Part shown: positions 1-8,666 of the stretch, piece after piece
Position numbering within the stretch: the stretch's first letter is position 1
How the letters are laid out: each line of letters begins with the position of its first letter
Origin: Desulfopila inferna
Lineage (GTDB): Bacteria > Desulfobacterota > Desulfobulbia > Desulfobulbales > Desulfocapsaceae
Assembly: GCF_016919005.1 (NCBI RefSeq)
Contig: NZ_JAFFQE010000007.1
Span: 1 to 64,000 of the forward strand
Length of the DNA stretch: 64,000 nt
Reading direction: 5' to 3'
The notes under the pieces: model-generated
What the model was told of the DNA's origin: nothing
Seen by the model: the letters and a program-made list of their open reading frames with translations, nothing else
The model's database searches: none
Position numbers and translations under genes: made by a program

Positions 1-60
1 AACAAGTTTCACAGCTTCTACTTTGAATTCTTGTGTATATTTTCTTCTTCTTTCGGTCAT
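1..60 (-). CDS. IS3-family transposase OrfA, N-terminal fragment (runs off the window)
   Basis: Twenty residues are visible, beginning MTERRRKYTQEFK. This matches the usual opening of the helix-turn-helix OrfA protein of IS3/IS911-type elements, which binds the element ends and is normally joined to the OrfB integrase by frameshifting. The ATG at 58-60 has an AAGGAGGTG ribosome binding site just upstream and lies inside an IS-like terminal repeat context. The rest of the gene is beyond the left edge. Confidence 0.7.
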   Translation of the reverse strand, partial: MTERRRKYTQEFKVEAVKLV

Positions 61-108
61 AATGACACCTCCTTGTCGAATAAAAATCCAAACTTAAGAA
101 AGTGTCCA
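1..108 (-). mobile_element. End of an IS3-like insertion sequence (truncated by the window)
   Basis: Read on the minus strand, this begins with TGGACACTTTCTTAAG (from about 108 downward), which resembles the terminal inverted repeat of many IS3-family elements. It is followed by a strong ribosome binding site (AAGGAGGTG) and the start of a transposase OrfA-like frame at 60. Only this one end lies in the window, so completeness, the other repeat and the target duplication cannot be judged. A REP array begins about 20 bases away. Confidence 0.7.
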
Positions 109-127
109 TTATTTCTTTACCACTTCA

Positions 128-838
128 GTTCGCACCGCTCACCGCCAACCTACAGGCGGTGGCAATCTGGTTGGTTTTTATGATGTTCAAGTCCAGCCTG
201 GTACCGAATCTGCCAAGGGCACAACACGAGACGATCCGGTAGGTTGGTGCTGAACGAAGAGAAGCCCAACGTTTTTGAGAAGACGGTTTCGTTGGGGTTC
301 GCACCGCTCACCGCCAACCTACAGGCGGTGGCAATCTGGTTGGTTTTTATGATGTTCAAGTCCAGCCTGGTACCGAATCTGCCAAGGGCACAACACGAGA
401 CGATCCGGTAGGTTGGTGCTGAACGAAGAGAAGCCCAACGTTTTTGAGAAGACGGTTTCGTTGGGGTTCGCACCGCTCACCGCCAACCTACAGGCGGTGG
501 CAATCTGGTTGGTTTTTATGATGTTCAAGTCCAGCCTGGTACCGAATCTGCCAAGGGCACAACACGAGACGATCCGGTAGGTTGGTGCTGAACGAAGAGA
601 AGCCCAACGTTTTTTGAGAAGACGGTTTCGTTGGGGTTCGCACCGCTCACCGCCAACCTACAGGCGGTGGCAATCTGGTTGGTTTTTATGATGTTCAGGT
701 CCAGCCTGGTACCGAATCTGCCAAGGGCACAACACGAGACGATCCGGTAGGTTGGCGCTGAACGAAGAGAAGCCCAACGTTTTTGAGAAGCTGGTTTCCT
801 TGGGGTTCGCTGAGCTCACCGCCAACCTGCAGGTTCAA
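128..838. repeat. REP tandem array 1: four 169-170 bp units plus a terminal half unit
   Basis: The motif GTTCGCACCGCTCACCGCC recurs at about 128, 297, 466 and 636, giving a period of 169-170 bp, and a diverged copy ends the array near 805. Each unit holds two inverted copies of a palindrome: one reads GTAGGTTGGTGCTGAACG on the plus strand, the other begins GTAGGTTGGCGGTGAGCG on the minus strand. Both start with GTAG, the hallmark of REP elements mobilised by RAYT transposases, one of which lies at 39639-40175. Units here are nearly identical to each other but differ from arrays 2 and 3. Open frames of about 70-107 codons across this array come from the repeat itself and are not genes. Confidence 0.9.
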
Positions 839-894
839 AGCTAGGGCTATGCCTTAATCTGCTTCTCTTAACCTTGGATTTTCTGATTTTTTTT

Positions 895-943
895 TATTTA
901 CTCCGTTTCAGAGATAGTGTCTAATGCCTCTGTCCCAGGGGAT
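895..943 (+). promoter_or_regulatory. Conserved leader element upstream of gmd (copy A)
   Basis: The stretch TATTTACTCC, eight variable bases, then GATAGTGT-C-TAATGCC and a CAGGGGAT-like end is repeated with few changes at 22907-22953, upstream of the UDP-sugar dehydrogenase gene. A second shared word, TTAATCTGCTTCTCT, lies at 854-868 here and at 23122-23136 there. Placement before two EPS sugar-nucleotide genes suggests a shared leader or promoter region. It does not match the JUMPstart/ops consensus. An old mobile-element end is an alternative. No function is proven. Confidence 0.45.
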
Positions 944-1050
944 CAGCGAAAACACACCCATCCTCGTGTGAACTTTTTTTAAAAATAAAGCGTTCAAAGG
1001 TGTCATCCTATCCTCATCCCGAACTTTAAATCACAAAGATTATAAAAATT

Positions 1051-2169
1051 ATGAAAAAAGCATTAATAACAGGCATAACAGGGCAGGACGGAGCATATCT
1101 CGCCGAATTTCTCCTCAAAAAAGGCTATGAGGTCCACGGCATAAAAAGAAGAACATCTCTTTTCAACACCGATCGTATCGATCATCTCTATCAGGACCCC
1201 CATGAAGGACGGCGTAATTTCGTTCTCCACCATGGTGATCTGACCGACTCCTCCAGCCTCATCCATATTATAGAAAAGGTAAAGCCGACCGAGATTTACA
1301 ATCTCGCAGCCCAGTCACACGTCGCCGTCTCCTTCGAGGAACCCGAATACACCGCCAATTCCGATGCTCTGGGAACCTTGAGGGTCCTGGAGGCAATACG
1401 CATCCTCGGGCTGACGGAAAAAACAAAATTCTACCAGGCCTCCACCTCCGAACTGTTCGGCAAGGTGCAGGAAGTTCCGCAGACCGAAAAGACACCGTTT
1501 TATCCCCGCTCTCCCTATGCCGTCGCCAAAATGTATGCTTACTGGATTGTGGTTAACTACCGTGAAGCCTACAATATCTTCGCCTGCAACGGTATCCTCT
1601 TCAACCATGAATCACCGCTGCGGGGAGAAACCTTTGTTACCAGAAAGATTACCCGGGCTCTGGCTCGGATGATTCTGGGTCTGCAGGATTGTGTTTATCT
1701 GGGCAACCTCAATGCCAAAAGGGACTGGGGCCATGCCCGCGACTATGTGGAGATGCAGTGGCTGATGCTGCAGCAGGAAAAGCCTGAAGATTATGTTATA
1801 GCAACAGGAAAGCAGCACTCGGTACGGGATTTCATCATCGCCGCGGCGGCAGAGCTGGGCGTTGTCCTGCAATGGCAGGGCGAAGGTGTCGAAGAAGTAG
1901 GGATTGTCGACAGCATACGGGCCGGAGCCCTTGGAGAAGGTATAAAGGCAGGTGATGTAATAGTCCGCGTAGATCCACGCTATTACCGGCCGACGGAGGT
2001 TGAGTCTCTTCTGGGCGATCCGAGCAAAGCCAAAGAGAAGCTTGGCTGGCAGCCGAAAACATCCTTCGAAGAGCTGGTCGCCGAAATGATGCGCTCCGAT
2101 CTGGAGGAGGCACGAAGAGACGAACTCTGCAAAAATCAGGGTTTTAAAATTCTCAATCACAATGAATAG
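1051..2169 (+). CDS. gmd: GDP-mannose 4,6-dehydratase
   Basis: Converts GDP-D-mannose to GDP-4-keto-6-deoxy-D-mannose, the first step towards GDP-L-fucose and related deoxysugars, in the cytoplasm. The 372-residue protein is full length for this extended short-chain dehydrogenase family. It has the NADP-binding GITGQDG loop at residues 8-14, the STSE catalytic stretch (Thr132, Glu134) and the YxxxK pair Tyr156/Lys160. The KRRTS segment near residue 35 is typical of Gmd. The ATG is followed 10 bases after the stop by fcl, so the two form an operon. The gene opens the EPS sugar-nucleotide block and is preceded by a leader element also found at 22907. Identity is very secure. Confidence 0.97.
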   Translation: MKKALITGITGQDGAYLAEFLLKKGYEVHGIKRRTSLFNTDRIDHLYQDPHEGRRNFVLHHGDLTDSSSLIHIIEKVKPTEIYNLAAQSHVAVSFEEPEYTANSDALGTLRVLEAIRILGLTEKTKFYQASTSELFGKVQEVPQTEKTPFYPRSPYAVAKMYAYWIVVNYREAYNIFACNGILFNHESPLRGETFVTRKITRALARMILGLQDCVYLGNLNAKRDWGHARDYVEMQWLMLQQEKPEDYVIATGKQHSVRDFIIAAAAELGVVLQWQGEGVEEVGIVDSIRAGALGEGIKAGDVIVRVDPRYYRPTEVESLLGDPSKAKEKLGWQPKTSFEELVAEMMRSDLEEARRDELCKNQGFKILNHNE

Positions 2170-2179
2170 CTAAGACACC

Positions 2180-3235
2180 ATGAATCCCAAGGAAACAATA
2201 TTCGTGGCCGGGCATCGCGGCATGGTGGGCTCGGCCATTGTCCGGCAGTTGGAAAATCGGGGCTTTAAAAATATAGTTACCCGTACTCATGCCGAACTCG
2301 ATCTTACCCGGCAGGTAGAGGTCCGGGAGTTCTTCGAGTCCGAGAAAATAGACAGAATCTTTTTAGCAGCCGCGAAAGTAGGGGGGATTCATGCCAACAG
2401 CACCTATCCTGCTGATTTCATTTACATCAACCTGTCGATTCAAAATAACGTAATCCATGAAGCCTATCGGGCCGGTGTTAAAAACCTGCTGTTTCTGGGC
2501 AGCTCCTGTATCTATCCTAAATTCTGCCCGCAGCCGATGAAGGAAGAGTACCTGCTGACCGGCCCGCTAGAACCAACCAACGAACCATATGCGGTTGCCA
2601 AAATAGCGGGAATAAAGATGTGCGAGGCCTATAACCGCCAGTATGGAACAAGCTATTTTTCGGTTATGCCCACCAATCTTTATGGTCCGGGAGATAACTA
2701 CCATCTGGAAAACAGTCATGTCATCCCTGCCATGCTGCGCAAGTATCATCTTGCTTGCCTGGCCGCACAAGGCAATATCGCCGGAATCATCGAAGACGAG
2801 CAGCAGTATGGACCCATCCCGGCTGATATCTGTAAAGCCATAGGATATTCCTCTGAAAAAGAAACACTTGACCCGCAACATGAGCCAAAGGTCATCCTCT
2901 GGGGAACTGGTTCTCCACGTCGTGAGTTTCTTCATGTCGACGACATGGCCGCGGCCTGCCTTCATGTTATGGAAATCGGTGAGGAATATTTCTTAGACGA
3001 TATTCCGTCTTTCCTCAACATCGGTACCGGCAGTGATATTACCATTCGGGATACCGCGGAATTGATAGCCGAAATTACAGGCTTCAGCGGAGAAACGCTA
3101 TACAATGCCAACCAGCCCGACGGCACTCCCCAAAAACTGCTGGATACGGATAAAATCAATAAATCAGGGTGGAAGCCGGAATTCGATCTTCAACAGGGAT
3201 TGGAGAAAACATACGCGTCATACTTGAAACGGTAG
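2180..3235 (+). CDS. fcl: GDP-L-fucose synthase
   Basis: NADPH-dependent epimerase/reductase that turns GDP-4-keto-6-deoxymannose, the Gmd product, into GDP-L-fucose. The GHRGMVG nucleotide loop is at residues 11-17, the GSSCIYP active-site segment near 107-113, and YxxxK is Tyr137/Lys141. At 351 residues it is about 30 longer than the E. coli enzyme; the extra length is an acidic insert at about residues 193-230, before the conserved [12 protein letters not shown] stretch. Spacing of 10 bases from gmd shows co-transcription. It implies that fucose or a derivative is built into the polysaccharide. Confidence 0.96.
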   Translation: MNPKETIFVAGHRGMVGSAIVRQLENRGFKNIVTRTHAELDLTRQVEVREFFESEKIDRIFLAAAKVGGIHANSTYPADFIYINLSIQNNVIHEAYRAGVKNLLFLGSSCIYPKFCPQPMKEEYLLTGPLEPTNEPYAVAKIAGIKMCEAYNRQYGTSYFSVMPTNLYGPGDNYHLENSHVIPAMLRKYHLACLAAQGNIAGIIEDEQQYGPIPADICKAIGYSSEKETLDPQHEPKVILWGTGSPRREFLHVDDMAAACLHVMEIGEEYFLDDIPSFLNIGTGSDITIRDTAELIAEITGFSGETLYNANQPDGTPQKLLDTDKINKSGWKPEFDLQQGLEKTYASYLKR

Positions 3236-3250
3236 CTCCAAATCTTTCTT

Positions 3251-3330
3251 TTCCCCAATCCCGGATTAGATCCGGGAACGGAATGACGGTCTGGGGAATA
3301 TTGGGTTCCCGGAATGATGGGGTGATTCCC
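3251..3330. repeat. Palindromic intergenic repeat with a CCCGGAT/ATCCGGG hairpin
   Basis: Between fcl and the subtilase gene there is a perfect 7-bp hairpin, CCCGGAT-TAG-ATCCGGG (3260-3276), followed by GGAACGGAATGACGG and GGTTCCCGGAATGATGGGG. A related word occurs at 47552-47587. These are short dispersed intergenic palindromes. No T-run follows, so it is not a classic terminator, though it may stabilise the 3' end of the fcl transcript. Confidence 0.45.
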
Positions 3331-3437
3331 TGTTTTTCCTTTTAAATTTCCACAAGCTCTCGTATATTCATTCCCAACATTTTACCGCCCGATCCTTAAA
3401 GAACCACTTTAACAATCCCTACCAAAGGAAGTGTCCA

Positions 3438-4952
3438 ATGAAGAAGCGATTTGCCCTGCTCATCTCTATCTGCCTTGTGCTCGTTTTCATATGTGCCCCC
3501 GCAATTGCCAGTGATGCTAAAATAGTCAATGGATCCCGTCTTCAGGCGCTGATTAAGAAAGGCGGTAAGGTGCCGGTTATAGTAACCATGAGAGTCGATA
3601 AATATAACGATCTGGCAAATGCCTCGGCCAATTACAGGCCCGACAACCCGGCAAGAGATAAAGCACACCCCAACCCCGACGCTCTGTTAACTTCCAGCAT
3701 AAAAAATACAGCGGAAAACATTCATACCATGCTGCCGGCCAACAGTTATAAATTTAAAAGAAGCTTCCAATTCCTCCCCGCGATGGCTTTATCCGTCAAC
3801 CAAAAGGCCTTGCAGGCTCTCGCGGCCAACCCCAGAGTCGAAAAAATTTATGAAGACGAGTTGACCAAACTTCCTCCAATAACGCCTGCAACCTCATCGG
3901 AAATTTCTTCACCGCAATTGAATCAAAGCACTCCTCTGATCGGTGCCACCGATGCCTGGTCGATGGGCTATACCGGTAAAGGCACTTATGTAGCGATATT
4001 GGATACCGGTGTCCGTTCTTCACATGAAATGTTTGTTGGGAAGAACTTTGTCGAGGCCTGCTATAGCAGTTACTATCCCGACCCTTTTTATCTTGCCACA
4101 CCAGTATGCCCCAATGGCGGGACAGCACAAACCGGACAGGGCGCGGCTGCACCCAGAGCCGGTAGTCACGGCACTCATGTCGCCGGAATTGCAGCAGGAA
4201 ACAATGCAGGGTATTCCCCAGGAGAAGCCTACAGAGGCGTCGCACCCGACGCTGATATCATCGCTGTACAGGTTTTCACCCAATTTAACGGCCCCATCTG
4301 CACTGAACTGGGAGCAACAGCGCCATGTCACCTTACCTCCTCGAGCGACCAAATCTCAGGTCTCGAGTTTGTTTATTCCCTTCGCAACAATTACACCGTC
4401 GGGGCCGTGAATATGAGTATCGGAGGTGGAGGAACTGATCTGCCTTGTGATGACGATCATAGAAAAACAATGATAGATCTACTACGGTCTGCAAAAATCG
4501 CCACCGTCATCGCCACCGGAAATGATGGTTTCTGCGGTGGAGTCAGCTCACCGGCCTGTATCTCCTCTGCGGTGTCAGTCGGCGCCTCGGATAAAAACGA
4601 CATTGAAGCATTATACAACAACTACCACCCAACCCTGCAGGAGTTCTTTGCCCCGGGAAGCGCTATTCTGTCAGCCACGGCAGTGAACAATTCAAGCTAT
4701 GCCGTGTGGAGTGGAACCTCAATGGCGACACCTCACGTTACCGGAGCCTTCGCTCTGTTTCGTGGAGCTTTTCCCGCTGCCGGAGTGACAACTATTGAAC
4801 AGACACTGAAAAAAACCGGCAAAAGCTTGAGGGGATTGTGTCCGGGAGCAACTGCCATCCCGAGAATCAATGTGGATTTGGCAATACAGCAATCACCCGT
4901 CAGGATGGTACTGCCATTCCAGCTATTGCTGCTGAAGCCTAATGAACGATAG
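3438..4952 (+). CDS. Secreted subtilisin-like serine peptidase (S8 family)
   Basis: A Sec signal peptide (residues 1-25, ending AIAS) is followed by a propeptide-like region with the VPVIVTMRVD strand typical of I9 inhibitor domains, then the catalytic domain. The triad is Asp189 (AILDTGV), His244 (SHGTHVAG) and Ser428 (SGTSMATPH), with oxyanion Asn362 in ATGND. Length is 504 residues. It ends shortly after the catalytic domain in a hydrophobic PFQLLLL tail that weakly recalls the FPW-x-LF-x-PAI motif of the other secreted proteases here. Its ATG is preceded by AAAGGAAG. It lies between the fcl and epimerase genes, and the second subtilase at 61191 shares its domain order. Substrate unknown. 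Confidence 0.93.
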   Translation: MKKRFALLISICLVLVFICAPAIASDAKIVNGSRLQALIKKGGKVPVIVTMRVDKYNDLANASANYRPDNPARDKAHPNPDALLTSSIKNTAENIHTMLPANSYKFKRSFQFLPAMALSVNQKALQALAANPRVEKIYEDELTKLPPITPATSSEISSPQLNQSTPLIGATDAWSMGYTGKGTYVAILDTGVRSSHEMFVGKNFVEACYSSYYPDPFYLATPVCPNGGTAQTGQGAAAPRAGSHGTHVAGIAAGNNAGYSPGEAYRGVAPDADIIAVQVFTQFNGPICTELGATAPCHLTSSSDQISGLEFVYSLRNNYTVGAVNMSIGGGGTDLPCDDDHRKTMIDLLRSAKIATVIATGNDGFCGGVSSPACISSAVSVGASDKNDIEALYNNYHPTLQEFFAPGSAILSATAVNNSSYAVWSGTSMATPHVTGAFALFRGAFPAAGVTTIEQTLKKTGKSLRGLCPGATAIPRINVDLAIQQSPVRMVLPFQLLLLKPNER

Positions 4953-5022
4953 GAAATGTAGGTAGTTTAATTGTTCCGGCTCATCCGCTAAAACACAACT
5001 TTCTGTATAAATAAGAGATAAA

Positions 5023-6054
5023 ATGCCCGCCATCTATCAGAATCTCCAAACCAAACTAACAACCACCCCCTACACCTGGCTCATCACCGGTGTAGCCGGT
5101 TTCATAGGATCAAACCTTCTCGAAACTCTCCTCAAACTCAACCAGAGAGTAATAGGCCTCGACAACTTCTCTACCGGCTTCCAGCACAATCTCGATGAGG
5201 TGCAATCCCTGGTCAGCCAGGCACAGTGGCAAAACTTCACCTTCATAAAAGGAGACATCAGCAACCTGGAAACCTGCAAAGACGCCTGTAACGGCGTTGA
5301 TTACGTCCTCCACCAGGCCGCCCTCGGCTCCGTCCCCAGATCCATTGAAGATCCCATCACCACCAACCTCAACAATATCAGCGGCCACCTCAATATGCTG
5401 GTTGCCGCAAGAGACGCCAGGGTCAAAAGATTCGTCTATGCTGCCTCAAGCTCCACCTACGGCGATCATCCCGATCTGCCCAAGGTGGAAGACACCATTG
5501 GCAAGCCGCTATCTCCCTATGCCGTAACCAAGGTGGTCAACGAGCTCTACGCCGAGGTCTTTGCTAAAACCTACAACTTCAAAGCCATCGGTTTGCGCTA
5601 CTTTAACATATTCGGCAGACGTCAGGATCCCAACGGGGCCTATGCCGCAGTCATCCCCAAATGGTTTGTCGGGTTGATCAACAATGAAACGGTCTTTATC
5701 AACGGAGACGGTGAAACAAGTCGTGATTTCTGCTATATCGACAACTGCGTCCAGGCCAATCTGCTGGCAGCCACAGTCCGGGATGAGGCGGCAACCAATC
5801 AAGTCTATAACATTGCCTTTGGGGAGAGAACGACCCTCAACCAACTCTACTCCCATATCAAGGGACGCGTTGCGGCCAGCAATCCGGCAGCTCAAAATGC
5901 CGAACCCCAGTATCGCGATTTTCGGGCAGGAGATGTGCGCCATTCTCTTGCCGATATCGCCAAGGCCAGAGCATTGATCGGTTATGAGCCGCAGTTTTCG
6001 GTGATAAGAGGGCTGGACAGGGCTGCTGAATGGTATATGAAAAACCTTGGTTGA
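5023..6054 (+). CDS. UDP-N-acetylglucosamine 4-epimerase (WbpP/TviC type)
   Basis: Extended short-chain dehydrogenase expected to interconvert UDP-GlcNAc and UDP-GalNAc, or the matching uronic acids. The NAD loop GVAGFIGS is at residues 23-30, the Ser-rich active-site stretch ASSSTYG at 141-147, and YxxxK is Tyr166/Lys170. The N-terminal extension and the [12 protein letters not shown] segment are typical of WbpP/TviC enzymes rather than GalE. At 343 residues it is full length. The UDP-HexNAc 6-dehydrogenase at 23177 would be its natural partner for making UDP-GalNAcA. Exact substrate is inferred from family resemblance. Confidence 0.9.
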   Translation: MPAIYQNLQTKLTTTPYTWLITGVAGFIGSNLLETLLKLNQRVIGLDNFSTGFQHNLDEVQSLVSQAQWQNFTFIKGDISNLETCKDACNGVDYVLHQAALGSVPRSIEDPITTNLNNISGHLNMLVAARDARVKRFVYAASSSTYGDHPDLPKVEDTIGKPLSPYAVTKVVNELYAEVFAKTYNFKAIGLRYFNIFGRRQDPNGAYAAVIPKWFVGLINNETVFINGDGETSRDFCYIDNCVQANLLAATVRDEAATNQVYNIAFGERTTLNQLYSHIKGRVAASNPAAQNAEPQYRDFRAGDVRHSLADIAKARALIGYEPQFSVIRGLDRAAEWYMKNLG

Positions 6055-6171
6055 GCCAGACCCGTTGGCTCGGGCAGGATCTTGATGCTATGAGAGTGGA
6101 TTCCGGATCTCACAAGCAAGATATAACGGCTCCTTTCAGGCTGTTTATTTCACACACTAAGTGGGCAGTAG

Positions 6172-6750
6172 TCAAGACTCCGGCAATATCACCTTCACCC
6201 ACTCCGGCAAAGGAGAGACCAGTTCCTTAAATTCTCCGGATTTATATACAACTGTTTGCCGAAACGGATCATCTCGTAATGAATTGTTCAACAACCAGGC
6301 TTCATCTACCAGAGTAAGGGCAGTCCTGATATGTTTCATTGTCCTGGGGATGCGGGAATGTATCTTGTCCGGTGGCACACTGTGACCTCCCTCCGCCACC
6401 CGCTGTTGAACTCGGGCTTCGTTGAGCGCCGGGGTAGTTAAATGAATATAGATCAATATGACCTTGTACCCATGAGCTTTTGCCTGGGCAATAAAGTCTA
6501 TTTTCGATTCATGTGAGAAAACGGTCTCAAAACAGAATGATACTCCCTTGGCAATCAGATCTTCCCTGATTTTTGCGGCTATTGTAGCCGCTTGATAGCT
6601 TACATCTTCTGCGCCTTCTGAACTTATCTCCTTGGCTATTAAATCTGCATTTACAAATTTGATGCCGTGTTTGGCCAGATACAGATTATAAAAAGTGGAC
6701 TTTCCCGCACCATTGCCCCCGGCCAGGATCCACAGTTTCGAGGTATTCAT
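6172..6750 (-). CDS. Zeta-toxin-like P-loop kinase
   Basis: A 192-residue ATPase with Walker A GGNGAGKS at residues 11-18, directly after the first beta strand, then NADLIA and FETVFSHESK segments typical of the zeta-toxin family. Zeta toxins phosphorylate UDP-GlcNAc or related sugar nucleotides and so block cell-wall synthesis. Its ATG overlaps the stop of the upstream antitoxin-like gene by one base (TGATG), so the pair is translationally coupled. An in-frame TTG three bases earlier is less likely. It lies among UDP-HexNAc genes, but as an addiction module it need not be related to them. Chromosomal kinases of this group are not always toxic. Confidence 0.82.
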   Translation of the reverse strand: MNTSKLWILAGGNGAGKSTFYNLYLAKHGIKFVNADLIAKEISSEGAEDVSYQAATIAAKIREDLIAKGVSFCFETVFSHESKIDFIAQAKAHGYKVILIYIHLTTPALNEARVQQRVAEGGHSVPPDKIHSRIPRTMKHIRTALTLVDEAWLLNNSLRDDPFRQTVVYKSGEFKELVSPLPEWVKVILPES

Positions 6751-7157
6751 CAAAGAGGCCTGAATTCACCATTTTCAAACTGTCCGGTCTCTCTTTTCCC
6801 TGTCAGTGAATCAACTTTATCGAGGAAGCCTTCCCTGGTTAAACTTGCCTCATAATAAACCCTGGCGGAAGTTACCTTCCGAGCAAGAATATTTTTCTTT
6901 CGATCGTCTTCAAGATCATTGAAAATAACATCCGAATCTATACCATCTGCTTGCAGCGGTTTGCTATATTCCAGCCTGATTTCTTTCAATCCCTGGGTAA
7001 CAGCAATAGCATCGGCAATGTGCAGCTTCGACGATATTGCCTTGCCTAATTTTGCCCAGTATTCAAGCTGCTTGGCCTTCGATCTGTTTTCCACCCTCGC
7101 TTCACGCTCTGCCTGTTTAGCCAGGTTCGCATCGATTCTCAATGAAACGGTAGCCAT
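6750..7157 (-). CDS. ParD-like antitoxin
   Basis: 135 residues starting MATVSLRID, where a ribbon-helix-helix-like N-terminus leads into an Ala/Lys-rich helix (KQAEREARVENRSKAKQLEYW). This matches the ParD-like antitoxin family (PF11903-type) usually paired with zeta-like kinases. The start at 7157 is chosen because AAAGGGAGGG lies six bases upstream; an upstream in-frame ATG at 7187 has no such site. The stop overlaps the toxin start by one base. It probably binds its own promoter and neutralises the kinase; both roles are inferred from gene order. Confidence 0.8.
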   Translation of the reverse strand: MATVSLRIDANLAKQAEREARVENRSKAKQLEYWAKLGKAISSKLHIADAIAVTQGLKEIRLEYSKPLQADGIDSDVIFNDLEDDRKKNILARKVTSARVYYEASLTREGFLDKVDSLTGKRETGQFENGEFRPL

Positions 7158-7468
7158 AAATCCCTCCCTTTTGATGCAATATGCCACAAAACGCCCCTGT
7201 ATGCCTCAACAGTAAACCCGATATCCCACCAAGTCAACCGAATACACTACGAAGGTCAAGCTTTTCTGCCAGAGACAACAAGCTCAGGACGCAAAGCATA
7301 CCCCCGGAAAAATCCACGCGCGGTAAACCCGTAGGTTGGCGCTGATTAAGGAAGCCCAACGTTTTGCTATCCGACACAGTTAAGTGATCAAGGAAAAGGC
7401 AAATATACATATGAAAAAAAGAACAATTTTTAAATTCTTGACGAGAAAATATTTTTCTGATAGGAAGA
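7158..7468. other. Intergenic region with a solitary REP half element
   Basis: It separates the toxin-antitoxin pair from the GntR operon. The only recognisable structure is a single REP palindrome at 7331-7361, GTAGGTTGGCGCTGATTAAG followed by GAAGCCCAAC, without its inverted partner. No convincing gene is visible. Confidence 0.6.
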
Positions 7469-7486
7469 TTGTATACAACATATAAT
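7469..7486 (+). promoter_or_regulatory. Putative GntR operator and -10 box
   Basis: The perfect palindrome TTGTATACAA (7469-7478) fits the TTGTATxCAA-like sites bound by FadR/VanR-type GntR regulators. It is followed three bases later by TATAAT (7481-7486), about 30 bases before the GntR gene start. This suggests autoregulation of the regulator and the downstream transport operon. No strong -35 box is visible at the right spacing. Confidence 0.5.
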
Positions 7487-7516
7487 ACAGCAAAATAAAC
7501 AGCACACAATACAGCC

Positions 7517-8203
7517 ATGGATACAATAAAAAATACTTCTGTAAACGAGATCTATAAAATTCTGCATGACATGGTCATCTCTTTTCAGTTTCCCCCAGGC
7601 AGCAAAATCAGTGAAGTCAGCGTAGCTGAATCACTGGGAGTCAGCAGAACACCAGTGCGTCAGGCTCTGCAGGAACTGGCGACACGGAAATTGCTGATTA
7701 AAAGGCCGAGTAAGGGGTTCTATTCCAGAAAAATTGAAAAGAATGAAATTTTCGACCTTTACGAGCTCCGCGAATGCGTTGAGATGAAGGCTGTCGAACT
7801 TGCGGCAAAACGTGCCAGTGACGAAGAATTAAATGGTCTCTATGAATTGTGGAAGGAGGGCTCTAAATTACCTAAAACAGCTTCAACAGAGGTATTACAT
7901 AAAAGAGACCGGGATTTTCATATGTATATAGCCGACATGAGCAATAATCAGCAGATTGTCGAACTTCTGCACAACATAAACGATCGAATTTATTTTGTTC
8001 GCTGGATCGACATGACAGACAGAGCGCCCAAAACCCAGCATGAACATGAGAAAATCGTTGAATTTCTTTTAGAACGGAAAGGAAGGGAAGCCGCTGAAGT
8101 CATGCAGAAGCATATTAACAAGCGTATGGAAGATATCGTACTCAGTACAAGAGAGGCTTATGCCCGCATCTTTACCGGTGATCTGCCGGAAAAGGAGAGT
8201 TGA
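7517..8203 (+). CDS. GntR-family transcriptional regulator, FCD (FadR/VanR) subfamily
   Basis: The N-terminal winged helix (about residues 8-75) carries SVAESLGVSRTPVRQAL, the standard GntR recognition helix region. The rest is an all-helical FCD ligand domain with FDLYELRECVEMKAVELAA and conserved His residues in the later helices that usually bind metal and a carboxylate effector. The 228-residue length is normal. It opens an operon: its stop at 8203 is two bases before the TctB start. It is therefore the likely substrate-sensing repressor of the TctBAC uptake system and the ThDP enzyme, acting at the TTGTATACAA palindrome upstream. Confidence 0.92.
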   Translation: MDTIKNTSVNEIYKILHDMVISFQFPPGSKISEVSVAESLGVSRTPVRQALQELATRKLLIKRPSKGFYSRKIEKNEIFDLYELRECVEMKAVELAAKRASDEELNGLYELWKEGSKLPKTASTEVLHKRDRDFHMYIADMSNNQQIVELLHNINDRIYFVRWIDMTDRAPKTQHEHEKIVEFLLERKGREAAEVMQKHINKRMEDIVLSTREAYARIFTGDLPEKES

Positions 8204-8205
8204 AC

Positions 8206-8649
8206 ATGCCGGTCGTTATCATGCTGTTGGTGTTCACGGTAGGATATCTCTTTCAGGCAATAAACCTTCCCATGGGTACTTTAAGAAATATCGGTCCGGG
8301 ATTTTATCCTGTTTTTATCTCTTTTTGCATGCTGGTTGTCCTGGTTGTTCAAATTTTCAGAGAGAAGAAAAAAGCTACGCTGCCGAAGCTTAAAGTCAAT
8401 AAATTTCAGCTTATATTCATCGTTTTGTTCGGCGGCCTCATCGTCATGCTCGAAAAAGTTGGCTATTTTGGCACTGCGGTTGTGTTCATTCTCTCTTTTT
8501 CGATGCTTCTTGGCTGGCAATTATTAGAGAGCTACAAGGATGAGCAGAAGAAGTACGTTTTAATTCTATACCCATTAGCTGCTGCTGTAGCAGTAACTTT
8601 GCTTGATTATGCTCTTTTTGAACTGGCTTTTGATTTCAACCTTCCCTAA
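8206..8649 (+). CDS. tctB: Tripartite tricarboxylate transporter, small membrane subunit TctB
   Basis: A 147-residue membrane protein with four hydrophobic segments and the N-terminal GTLRNIGPGFYPVFIS stretch characteristic of TctB. It is the small membrane subunit of a secondary, binding-protein-dependent carboxylate importer. The ATG at 8206 has AAAGGAGAG six bases upstream, overlapping the 3' end of the GntR gene; an upstream TTG at 8200 is unlikely. TctA begins 17 bases downstream. Confidence 0.88.
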   Translation: MPVVIMLLVFTVGYLFQAINLPMGTLRNIGPGFYPVFISFCMLVVLVVQIFREKKKATLPKLKVNKFQLIFIVLFGGLIVMLEKVGYFGTAVVFILSFSMLLGWQLLESYKDEQKKYVLILYPLAAAVAVTLLDYALFELAFDFNLP

Positions 8650-8666
8650 CTTTGTATGGAGTTGAG

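Noticed and set aside
150-528. Overlapping minus-strand frames of 69-107 codons in the first repeat array
   Set aside because: They translate the REP unit and are identical in each repeat; no ribosome binding site or domain.
895-943. JUMPstart/ops element
   Set aside because: It lacks GGCGGTAGC-type ops words and the 39-bp JUMPstart consensus.
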